Positions 6,459 through 11,580 of a stretch of 11,580 bases of DNA are shown here, piece by piece. Position 1 is the stretch's first letter, and each line of letters starts with the position of its first letter. Made by a program: the position numbers and the translations under genes. This DNA is from Chloroflexota bacterium. GTDB taxonomy: Bacteria > Chloroflexota > Anaerolineae > UBA4142. The stretch covers positions 1 through 11,580 of the forward strand of contig JAMCRS010000091.1 in assembly GCA_023380675.1 (NCBI GenBank). The letters are read 5' to 3'. The notes beneath the pieces are model-generated. The model was not told where the DNA came from. It searched no databases and saw nothing but the letters and a program-made list of their open reading frames with translations.

Positions 6459-7529
6459 TTATCCCCTGACCTTGCTGATCGGGATGACCCGGATGCCCCA
6501 GCCGGGCTCTACTTCAAAGCTGACGATGTTGCCCGTCGTCTGCTCCGCCCCGCGCACCTTGGTGACCTCGAGCGTCTTGACCAGCTTATTGCCCACCTCT
6601 TCCGTCCTGAGCTGAAGATGCGCGTCACACAACGAGCGGATCCGGGTCAGCAATTCGCGGGTCAGTCCGTGGGAGTGGATGATGGTGATGACCGTGGTGC
6701 CGTCTCCACACAGCCGCTTGCTCTCTTCGAAGAATCCGAGCACTTCTTTGTCCGACGAGGCGGGGATGGACGAGGTGAGGGAATCGACGAACACCATCTC
6801 GCGGCCCTTTTCGTTCTTCATCGCTTTGATCAGGACGACGGGCGCCTGGGTGCCCAGACGCGACGTTTCGATTGGAAAGATCCTCAGCTTGTCCAGCAGC
6901 AAATAGTCCAGGATGTCCAGATTCAAGCTTCGCATCTGCTTGACCAGGCTTTTGACCGTGTTCTCGCTCGTGAACAACGAGAGCCTGTATCCGTCCACCA
7001 GGCAGCCGTGCATCATCTGCTGAGACAAGACGGACTTGCCGGCGCCCGAGTCCCCTTCGATCAGGGTCAGCGAGCCGACCGGGACTCCGCCGCCCATCTT
7101 GCTGTCCAGGTCGTGGTTGCCGGTCGAGATCAACTTGGCCGACTGCTCCTCCTCGGTCACCAGCAGTGGCTTGATCTTGGTGATCAGCTCGACCGGCCCG
7201 AACGGCTTGATCAAAAAGTCGTCGATGCTGGAGCCGGGCCCGATCTCCAATTCTTCGAGTTGATTCTCGTCGGCGATCATCAAGATACGCTGGTGACTGG
7301 TCGCCGGGTCTTTGCGGAGGGACTTGCAAATTTCGTTGCCTTTCATGGTCGGAAGCTTGAAATCGACCATGACCAGATCGGGCTGTTCGCGTCTCGCTCT
7401 TCCTAATCCGTCCTTGCCGTCGCCGGAAGCAAGCACGGAATACCCCTCTTCCTGCAACGGGTAGCGGATCAACTCGACCATCTGGGCGTCACTTACAATG
7501 AGGAGGATCTTTTTTATCTTGTTTGCCAT
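6459..7529 (-). CDS. arlH: ArlH (FlaH) RecA/KaiC-like ATPase with N-terminal receiver domain
   Basis: A 356-residue, two-part protein. Residues 4-122 form a CheY-like receiver with Asp56 in VMVDFKLP and Lys108 in FLIKPF; the usual acidic pair is reduced to VSDA (Asp14), and the Ser/Thr after strand 4 is Ala86. Residues 133-356 are a full-length ArlH: TGNHDLDSKMGGGVP, Walker A GDSGAGKS (159-166), TSENTVKSLVKQM (187-199), LRIFPI, and Walker B MVFVDSLTS (245-253). In archaea ArlH docks on ArlI, binds ATP and is thought to regulate motor assembly or switching. It is first in the arl operon, about 105 nt from the predicted transcription start. The ATG at 7529 is the first possible start after an in-frame TAG at 7539-7541, yet there is no clear Shine-Dalgarno. 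The receiver fusion is not standard for ArlH. KaiC itself is rejected because there is only one ATPase unit. Confidence 0.92.
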   Translation of the reverse strand: MANKIKKILLIVSDAQMVELIRYPLQEEGYSVLASGDGKDGLGRARREQPDLVMVDFKLPTMKGNEICKSLRKDPATSHQRILMIADENQLEELEIGPGSSIDDFLIKPFGPVELITKIKPLLVTEEEQSAKLISTGNHDLDSKMGGGVPVGSLTLIEGDSGAGKSVLSQQMMHGCLVDGYRLSLFTSENTVKSLVKQMRSLNLDILDYLLLDKLRIFPIETSRLGTQAPVVLIKAMKNEKGREMVFVDSLTSSIPASSDKEVLGFFEESKRLCGDGTTVITIIHSHGLTRELLTRIRSLCDAHLQLRTEEVGNKLVKTLEVTKVRGAEQTTGNIVSFEVEPGWGIRVIPISKVRG

Positions 7530-7575
7530 AGCGCGTAACTAGAAAACGAGGAAGCTTCACCCCTGTACGAGAGCA

Positions 7576-7590
7576 CGCGTCCCAGACGCG
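7576..7590 (-). other. Perfect hairpin in the arlH leader
   Basis: CGCGTC and GACGCG form a 6-bp all-Watson-Crick stem with a 3-nt loop, about 47 nt before the arlH ATG and within the predicted leader. It is not followed by a T run on either strand, so it is not an intrinsic terminator. It could affect mRNA stability or translation, or it could be chance in GC-rich DNA. Confidence 0.45.
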
Positions 7591-7641
7591 GCCCATCACT
7601 CGAACGGCGCGTCTGCGGACTGCCGCTCGACGTGCGCCCGT

Positions 7642-7670
7642 AGCATAACACTGCCGGTAGGCTTTGTCAG
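7642..7670 (-). promoter_or_regulatory. Predicted sigma70-type promoter of the arlH operon
   Basis: The -35 is CTGACA (7665-7670; 5 of 6 to TTGACA), the spacer is 17 bp, and the -10 is TATGCT (7642-7647; 4 of 6, with the key T-A-T ends) preceded by TGT as an extended -10. Transcription would begin near 7635 and leave a leader of about 105 nt before arlH. The promoter lies between the upstream operon's terminator and arlH, where one is needed. Confidence 0.6.
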
Positions 7671-7680
7671 CAAAGACCCG

Positions 7681-7707
7681 GTGAAGTTTCAGTGAATTTT
7701 GCGTGAA
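7681..7707 (-). promoter_or_regulatory. Three TTCAC direct repeats at 11-bp spacing: likely OmpR/PhoB-type operator
   Basis: TTCAC occurs at 7703-7707, 7692-7696 and 7681-7685 on the minus strand, each exactly 11 bp from the next, with A-rich 6-bp spacers (GCAAAA, TGAAAC). Direct repeats one helical turn apart are how OmpR/PhoB winged helices bind; Pho boxes and the actinobacterial GTTCACC PhoP box use the same 11-bp unit. The block ends 10 bp upstream of the -35, a usual activator position. The likely ligand is the lone winged-helix protein encoded just upstream (7779-8183); that link is inferred. Confidence 0.65.
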
Positions 7708-7743
7708 GGCGTGCAAAGGGCGATCAGAGGAAAGGGAGTGGGG

Positions 7744-7765
7744 AAAAAGCTCCCGGCGCGGGAGC
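7744..7765 (-). terminator. Rho-independent terminator of the regulatory operon
   Basis: On the minus strand GCTCCC-GCGCC-GGGAGC (7765 down to 7749) forms a perfect 6-bp GC-rich stem with a 5-nt loop, followed at once by five T (7748-7744) and then CCCC. It starts 13 nt after the stop codon of the winged-helix gene. It separates that operon from the arlH promoter region. Confidence 0.85.
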
Positions 7766-7778
7766 GCCGGACGGCGCA

Positions 7779-8183
7779 TCACTCGACCGAGGATTCGCCG
7801 TCGCCGATCGTGTAGCCGTAGGCGCCAACCGTTCTCAGATAGATGGGCGCGCGCGGGTTATTCTCGATCTTGATTCGCAGATTCTTGACGTGCGCGCGGA
7901 TCAATTCCGGCCGACCGGCGCCGGGGGAGTAGCCCCAAACTTCACACAAGAGCTGCTCGGACGAAAAAACTTGGCCGGCGTGCGACATCAGGTGAAAGAG
8001 CAGTTGAAACTCGGCCGGCGTGAGGAGGACGGTCTTGGAGCCGACCTTGAGATCGAAAGTGAGGCAGCTCAAGCAGAGAGAGCCAACGACCACGACCGGG
8101 GGCAAATCGCGCGATTGGGTGAGCCGCCGGAGGTTCAGCGCCGTCGCGCGCGGTTGCGGTTCTGTCAAGACCGAAGATCCCAT
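7779..8183 (-). CDS. Stand-alone OmpR/PhoB-type winged-helix DNA-binding protein
   Basis: A 134-residue protein holding only a Trans_reg_C winged helix (about 36-128). Visible elements are LTFDLKVGSKTVLLTPAEFQ (first sheet and helix), VFSSEQLLCEVWGYS, ELIRAHVKNLRIKIE (recognition helix) and YLRTVGAYGY (wing hairpin). The loop YSPGAGRPE is longer than in PhoB and is a form I associate with Chloroflexota. No receiver domain is present, so phosphorylation control must come through a partner. I choose the ATG at 8183, which has AGGA 10 nt upstream; a GTG at 8234 would add 17 residues and overlap the upstream gene by 17 bp but has a poor ribosome site. A CLSC motif (Cys-x-x-Cys) opens the domain. 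It is last in the regulatory operon and probably binds the 11-bp TTCAC repeats upstream of arlH. Confidence 0.87.
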   Translation of the reverse strand: MGSSVLTEPQPRATALNLRRLTQSRDLPPVVVVGSLCLSCLTFDLKVGSKTVLLTPAEFQLLFHLMSHAGQVFSSEQLLCEVWGYSPGAGRPELIRAHVKNLRIKIENNPRAPIYLRTVGAYGYTIGDGESSVE

Positions 8184-8217
8184 AGGACGTGATTCCTGAT
8201 ATAGACGAGCCGTCGGG

Positions 8218-8646
8218 CTAGACCGGGAAGCCACTCGCCCACAACACGGCCTTGACGCGCTGCGTCAATTCCTTGGCCTTGACCGGCTTGGTCAGGAACT
8301 CGATCGCACCCGAGTCGAAGCCCCTGATCCGATCCTTCACCTTTCCCGCAACGACGTAGCTTTCTTTGTCGGGATCGTCGACGCCGCCCTTGGCGGTCAG
8401 CATGACGACGCCGATCTTGGCGGTTTCCGGATCATCGCGCAGGTGACGGCAGACCTCGAACCCATCCATCCCCGGCATCATGATGTCGAGGACGATTAGG
8501 TCCGGCTTAAAGTCGCGTGCCTTTTGCAGGGCTTCCTTGCCGTCCAGGGCCACCTCCACCTCGTACTCTTCCTTCTTGAGCACGCCCGAAATGATCGTTA
8601 CCGTGGGGCGGTCGTCGTCGACGCATAGAATCTTGGCCTTAGCCAT
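8218..8646 (-). CDS. Single-domain response regulator (CheY-like receiver)
   Basis: A 142-residue receiver with no output domain. The acidic pair Asp10-Asp12 (VDDD), phosphoacceptor Asp54 (IVLDIMMPGMDG), Thr84 (VMLTAKG) and Lys120 (FLTKPV) are all present, so it should be phosphorylatable. Between Thr84 and Lys120 there are 35 residues instead of the usual 22 or so; the extra segment (about 88-104, GVDDPDKESYVVAGKVKDR) lies where helix 4, the signalling face, would be. The ATG at 8646 has a perfect GGAGGT 4 nt upstream and overlaps the kinase gene by 8 bp. It could receive phosphate from the upstream HPt domain, and could act on the next gene's winged helix, on the ArlH receiver pathway, or on the motor. 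The partner is not shown by sequence. Confidence 0.92.
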   Translation of the reverse strand: MAKAKILCVDDDRPTVTIISGVLKKEEYEVEVALDGKEALQKARDFKPDLIVLDIMMPGMDGFEVCRHLRDDPETAKIGVVMLTAKGGVDDPDKESYVVAGKVKDRIRGFDSGAIEFLTKPVKAKELTQRVKAVLWASGFPV

Positions 8647-10639
8647 CGTTACCTCCCAACATCTCGCGAGCGCGCTCCTCCCAGCTCGAGTCGCCGTAAA
8701 AGGCGGCGACGCGCCCGACCTCGCACTTGAGCGACTGGACCAACGACGGCCCGCCTGCCAGGTTCGCCTGCTCGCCCATCGTCTCGAGTTTCTGGGCGAC
8801 CGCACGCGCCGCCATTCCGCCCAGGTTTCCCATGACTCCCTTGATCCGATGGGCTTTGGCTTCGACTGCCTTTGGGTCTTGCGCGGCCATCGCTTGCTCC
8901 AGCGCTTGCATTTGCTGTGGCACCTCTTCCAAGGAAATCGCGGCCGCGTCGCGCAAAATGTCGACGTCGTCACCCACGACTTGGAGCGCATCCTTGAGAC
9001 TGACGGGCGGTTCGGCGGGTGGTTGAGCGGCCGGCGCCGCGGGCGGTTCCGCCGCTCGGGTCATGAGCGGGCCGAGAGTCTTGTCCAGCTCTTCGATTCG
9101 CACGGGCTTGGTGACGTAGGCGTCCATGCCGGCCTCAAGGCATTTTTCGTGGTACTCTTTCGTGGCAAAGGCCGTCATCGCCACGACGACGATGTGTCCC
9201 CCGCGGCTCTTTTCTTGTTCGCGAATCGCGCGCGTCGCGTCCAGCCCATCCATCTCAGGCATTGCGACATCCATAAGGATCACGTCGAACTGAGGCTCGT
9301 TCGGCTGACGGGATTTGACGTACGCCTGAACGGCGTCACATCCGTTGACCGCCAACGTGACGGTATGGCCTGCTTTTTTCAAGCTCGCTTTGGCGATCAG
9401 TTGATTCGTCGGGCTGTCCTCGGCGACGAGGATTTGGAGCGAGCGCGGCCAGTCCGCCGCCGCTGCCGGCGCGACCGCGACGGCTCCTTCTGGGAGGCCC
9501 AACAGAACCACAAAGTGGAAGGCGCTTCCCTTTCCCAACTGACTTTCCACCCAAATGCGCCCGCCCATCAGGTTAACCAACTGCCGAGCCATGGCTAAGC
9601 CCATTCCCATCCCACCGTAGCGCCGGGTCGCGGACGTGTCGGCTTGTTGAAAGGGCTCGAAGATGACCTCACGCCGGTCGTCGGCAATGCCGATGCCGGT
9701 ATCCTGAACCCGGAAATGGAGCTCGACCTGCCGCTCTCGCGTCGACTCGACGTCGACGCCGATGGAGATCTCGCCGCTGTCGGTGAACCGGATCGCATTC
9801 GCGACCAGGTTGTTCAGGACCTGACGGAGCCTGTTTGCGTCGCCGACGAGCTTCGGCGGGATGGCCGGAGAGAGCAGGGTCGAAAGCCGCAGCCCCTTGT
9901 CCGCGGCGCGGGCTGCCATGACCTCGACCGTCCGCTCGATCGGCTCGGACACGCCAAACGGCTGGACGTCCAGCAGCAATTGTCCGCTCTGCAGCTCTGA
10001 AAACTCGATCACGTCTCCGATCAGGCTCAACAGGGCGTTGGAAGACACCCGGGTGGTATCGACATAGATCTTCTGCTCGCCGTTCAATTCGGTTCCCTGG
10101 AGCAGGTCGGTCATGCCGATGATTTCGTGGAGCGGGGTACGCAGCTCGTGGCTGATGTTGGCCAGAATATCGCGCCGGGCGCGATTGGGGACCTCGACCT
10201 GCTGCCGGGCGCGCTCCAGCTCTTCCTGGTAGCGCCGGACCTCCTCCGGGGTAGCCGCGGCGGTCTGGGCGCGTCCGTGACCGTTCGTCATATCCTTCGC
10301 CCGCGTCACCAGCTGGCTGGGATCGTACGGCTTGGGGAGAAAACAGTCCTGCGCCGGACCGGACGGCATGTCTGCAATTTCTTCCGCCACCGGCAGCAAA
10401 ACGACCGGAATGGTGCTGGTCTTGGGATCAAGCTTGAGCCGCCCGCAGGCCTCAAAGCCGTTCATGTTCGGCATGAGGGTGTCGAGCAGGATGAGGTCAG
10501 GTCTTTCTTCGGCGGCCTTGACGAGTCCTTCCCGTCCGTCGACCGCGAGGCTGACCTGATATCCCTCGCGCTCGAGGATCAGACGCGTCCGCAGCGCCTC
10601 GGTGCGACTGTCGTCCACAATCAGGATGCGAGTGGGCAT
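8639..10639 (-). CDS. Cytosolic hybrid histidine kinase: REC-HisKA-HATPase-REC-HPt
   Basis: A 666-residue kinase with no membrane span and no PAS, GAF or other sensor domain. Order: REC1 (1-117; Asp53, Lys103); a coiled linker (about 131-155); HisKA with His164 in NISHELRTPL; HATPase with the N box NNLVANAIRF (276-285), G1 DTGIGIAD (313-320), F box FEPF (327-330) and G2 GGMGMGLAM (342-350); REC2 (about 402-520; Asp457 in ILMDVAMPEMDG, Thr489, Lys511); a Pro/Ala linker (530-546); and HPt (about 547-655; His597 in AHRIKG). This is a complete internal phosphorelay. Input presumably comes through REC1, whose Ser/Thr is replaced by Pro83. The ATG at 10639 is preferred, with GAAAGG 9 nt upstream; a TTG 6 nt earlier lies too close to that site. 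It sits 27 nt after the CheB-like receiver gene, in the same operon. Confidence 0.95.
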   Translation of the reverse strand: MPTRILIVDDSRTEALRTRLILEREGYQVSLAVDGREGLVKAAEERPDLILLDTLMPNMNGFEACGRLKLDPKTSTIPVVLLPVAEEIADMPSGPAQDCFLPKPYDPSQLVTRAKDMTNGHGRAQTAAATPEEVRRYQEELERARQQVEVPNRARRDILANISHELRTPLHEIIGMTDLLQGTELNGEQKIYVDTTRVSSNALLSLIGDVIEFSELQSGQLLLDVQPFGVSEPIERTVEVMAARAADKGLRLSTLLSPAIPPKLVGDANRLRQVLNNLVANAIRFTDSGEISIGVDVESTRERQVELHFRVQDTGIGIADDRREVIFEPFQQADTSATRRYGGMGMGLAMARQLVNLMGGRIWVESQLGKGSAFHFVVLLGLPEGAVAVAPAAAADWPRSLQILVAEDSPTNQLIAKASLKKAGHTVTLAVNGCDAVQAYVKSRQPNEPQFDVILMDVAMPEMDGLDATRAIREQEKSRGGHIVVVAMTAFATKEYHEKCLEAGMDAYVTKPVRIEELDKTLGPLMTRAAEPPAAPAAQPPAEPPVSLKDALQVVGDDVDILRDAAAISLEEVPQQMQALEQAMAAQDPKAVEAKAHRIKGVMGNLGGMAARAVAQKLETMGEQANLAGGPSLVQSLKCEVGRVAAFYGDSSWEERAREMLGGNDG
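8651..8656 (-). promoter_or_regulatory. Ribosome binding site of the single-domain receiver gene
   Basis: A perfect GGAGGT lies 4 nt before the ATG at 8646, inside the last codons of the hybrid kinase gene. It fixes the start at MAKAKIL and rules out the much longer open frame that extends upstream to 8991. Confidence 0.85.
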
Positions 10640-10666
10640 GGTCAAATGCCTTTCGTGGAATGGGAG

Positions 10667-11131
10667 CTATTCTGCATTTGAAAACTTGATCTGTGAAACG
10701 GTCCGAACCTTGGAGATCAGCTCGGATCGGATCACGTCAAAGCCTTGCGCGGTGAGACTGCTGGGTTTCTGGACGATTTCGAGCGCGCCGGCGAGCAGCA
10801 GGTCGAGACCCTGGTGCACCATCTCCTGCTGCGTGACGGTGCTCACCACGACGATGGGAGTAGGAGTGGCGGCCATGATCTGCACCGTCGCTTCGTGGCC
10901 GTTCATGCGCGGCATGTTGATGTCCATCGTGATGGCGTCCGGCCGAAGGTCGGCGGCCATCTCGACCGCCTGCACCCCATCGGTCGCCTCGCCGACGACT
11001 TGAATGTCCGGCGCGCTGCTGAGTATGGCGGATATCGCCTCGCGGGCAGTGGCGGAATCATCGACAACCAAAACTCGTATCACGGGTCTTTCTCCTTCGC
11101 CGTCATTTCGGGTGCTCAGTGTTGCCGTCAT
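10667..11131 (-). CDS. CheB-like receiver domain protein (no methylesterase domain)
   Basis: A 154-residue protein. A short polar tail (1-16) is followed by a receiver with Asp24-Asp25 (VVDDSATAR), phosphoacceptor Asp70 (AITMDINMPRMNG), Ser97 (VVVSTVT) and Lys122 (VQKPSS). The sequence 'AISAILSSAPDIQVVGEATDG' and the 'GALEIVQKP' end closely follow the receiver of CheB rather than CheY or OmpR. It stops about 25 residues after the domain and has no catalytic part. The ATG overlaps the stop of the methylesterase gene (ATGA) and has AGGTGG 4 nt upstream. It probably works with the methylesterase encoded just upstream, giving CheB function in two polypeptides (inference). It could instead be an independent output receiver for the kinase next door. 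Confidence 0.9.
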   Translation of the reverse strand: MTATLSTRNDGEGERPVIRVLVVDDSATAREAISAILSSAPDIQVVGEATDGVQAVEMAADLRPDAITMDINMPRMNGHEATVQIMAATPTPIVVVSTVTQQEMVHQGLDLLLAGALEIVQKPSSLTAQGFDVIRSELISKVRTVSQIKFSNAE

Positions 11132-11580
11132 ACGGCCACCTGCGCTGCAATCAGGTTCATAATGGTCTGAGGGATCTGGTCTAACGGCACGATGTGATGA
11201 ACCGCACCCAATGCGATCGCCTCCTTGGGCATGCCAAAAACGACGCAAGTGGCCTGATTCTGTGCGAGCGTGATCGCCCCCGCGTCGAACAAAGCCTTGA
11301 TTCCAACCGCGCCGTCCGCACCCATGCCGGTGAGGATCGCCGCGATCGCGGCGGCCCCGTAGCACTGCGCGACCGACTCGAACAAGGCGGTAACCGCGGG
11401 CCGGTGCCCGCCGATCGGCTCCGCCGGGTTCAATACGATGCGACTCTGGTGGTCGACCTGCATATGATTGGCGTCCGGCGCGATGTAGACGGTGCCCGCC
11501 TGCAGTCTCTCTCCCGCCTGGGCGACTTGGACTTTCAGCGCGGACGCTTCGTTCAACCACTCGGCGAGGCCCTGCACGAA
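11128..11580 (-). CDS. cheB: CheB-type chemoreceptor methylesterase domain (5' end outside window)
   Basis: The last 150 residues of a CheB methylesterase, the chemotaxis adaptation enzyme that hydrolyses glutamyl methyl esters (and deamidates glutamine) on chemoreceptors. Seen here: VYIAPDANHM, GGHRPAVTALFESVA, AAILTGMGADGAVG with the catalytic Asp in GMGADG, and then QNQATCVVFGMPKEAIALGAV. These match the C-terminal half of the CheB fold in order and spacing. The catalytic Ser and His lie upstream, outside the window, so activity and the presence of an N-terminal receiver cannot be judged. The next gene overlaps its stop by 4 bp. It implies that a chemosensory array belongs to this locus. 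Confidence 0.93.
   Translation of the reverse strand, partial: FVQGLAEWLNEASALKVQVAQAGERLQAGTVYIAPDANHMQVDHQSRIVLNPAEPIGGHRPAVTALFESVAQCYGAAAIAAILTGMGADGAVGIKALFDAGAITLAQNQATCVVFGMPKEAIALGAVHHIVPLDQIPQTIMNLIAAQVAV

Noticed and set aside
6312..7406. 364-codon open frame on the plus strand
   Set aside because: It is antisense to arlH and the start of arlI. The protein is Gln/Asp/Arg-rich with no recognisable fold.
6459..7529. Reading the first operon gene as a KaiC clock protein
   Set aside because: It has a single RecA-like unit, the FlaH-specific TSENTVKSL and LRIFPI motifs, and an arlI-arlJ neighbourhood.
7489..7782. 97-codon minus-strand open frame across the intergenic region
   Set aside because: It would run over the terminator, the TTCAC repeats, the promoter and the arlH start, and its product has no recognisable features.
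8647..8991. Longer N-terminus for the single-domain receiver
   Set aside because: The added 115 residues are basic, low-complexity and out of frame inside the kinase HPt region; a perfect GGAGGT marks the ATG at 8646.
8480..9598. 372-codon open frame on the plus strand
   Set aside because: It is antisense to the hybrid kinase and the receiver gene, both full of conserved motifs. There is no ribosome site or domain support.
11132..11560. Longer N-terminus for the CheB-like receiver
   Set aside because: The extension is an Arg/Gly-rich shadow of the methylesterase gene. The ATGA overlap at 11128-11131 with AGGTGG upstream is the better start.
1..11580. tRNA, rRNA, CRISPR array, insertion sequence or attachment site
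   Set aside because: I saw no tRNA-like cloverleaf, no spaced repeat array, and no transposase or integrase motifs on either strand. Coding is nearly continuous on one strand.

Overview
The window is a chromosomal segment of a GC-rich bacterium, most likely a member of the Chloroflexota. That assignment is an inference from protein style. It rests on PPC-type beta-sandwich repeats joined by Pro/Thr linkers, an OmpR-type winged helix with the PGAG-containing loop common in that phylum, and a membrane protein with a 'W-PVQW' motif and acidic tail. All sixteen kilobase-scale coding signals read right to left: every supported gene is on the minus strand and coding is almost continuous. The only non-coding gap is about 250 bp (7530-7778).

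Upstream block (11580 down to 7779), signal transduction. In transcription order: the C-terminal part of a CheB-type methylesterase domain (cut by the window edge); a stand-alone CheB-like receiver overlapping it by ATGA; a cytosolic REC-HisKA-HATPase-REC-HPt hybrid kinase; a single-domain receiver; and an OmpR/PhoB-type winged-helix protein with no receiver. Junctions are overlapping or short, so this looks like one operon. It ends in a clear Rho-independent terminator (7744-7765).

Intergenic control region (7530-7778). After the terminator come three TTCAC direct repeats spaced exactly 11 bp apart (an OmpR/PhoB-like operator), then a sigma70-like promoter with an extended -10, and a leader of about 105 nt with a perfect 6-bp hairpin.

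Downstream block (7529 down to 1), a motility or surface-filament motor operon. It encodes an ArlH (FlaH) ATPase carrying an extra N-terminal receiver domain, the ArlI (FlaI) hexameric motor/assembly ATPase, the ArlJ (FlaJ) membrane platform, an unrecognised two-span membrane protein with an acidic cytoplasmic tail, an A24 prepilin peptidase, and a large PilN-like membrane-anchored protein with two extracellular PPC repeats that runs off the left edge. The ArlH-I-J trio is the signature of the archaeal flagellum (archaellum), here in a bacterial setting. No archaellin, ArlF/G or CheF is visible in the window.

Working model (inference): chemosensory and phosphorelay proteins of the upstream operon control the archaellum-like operon at two levels. 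Transcription would be controlled by the lone winged helix binding the TTCAC repeats. Motor output would be controlled by the receiver fused directly to ArlH, which could replace the archaeal CheF adaptor.
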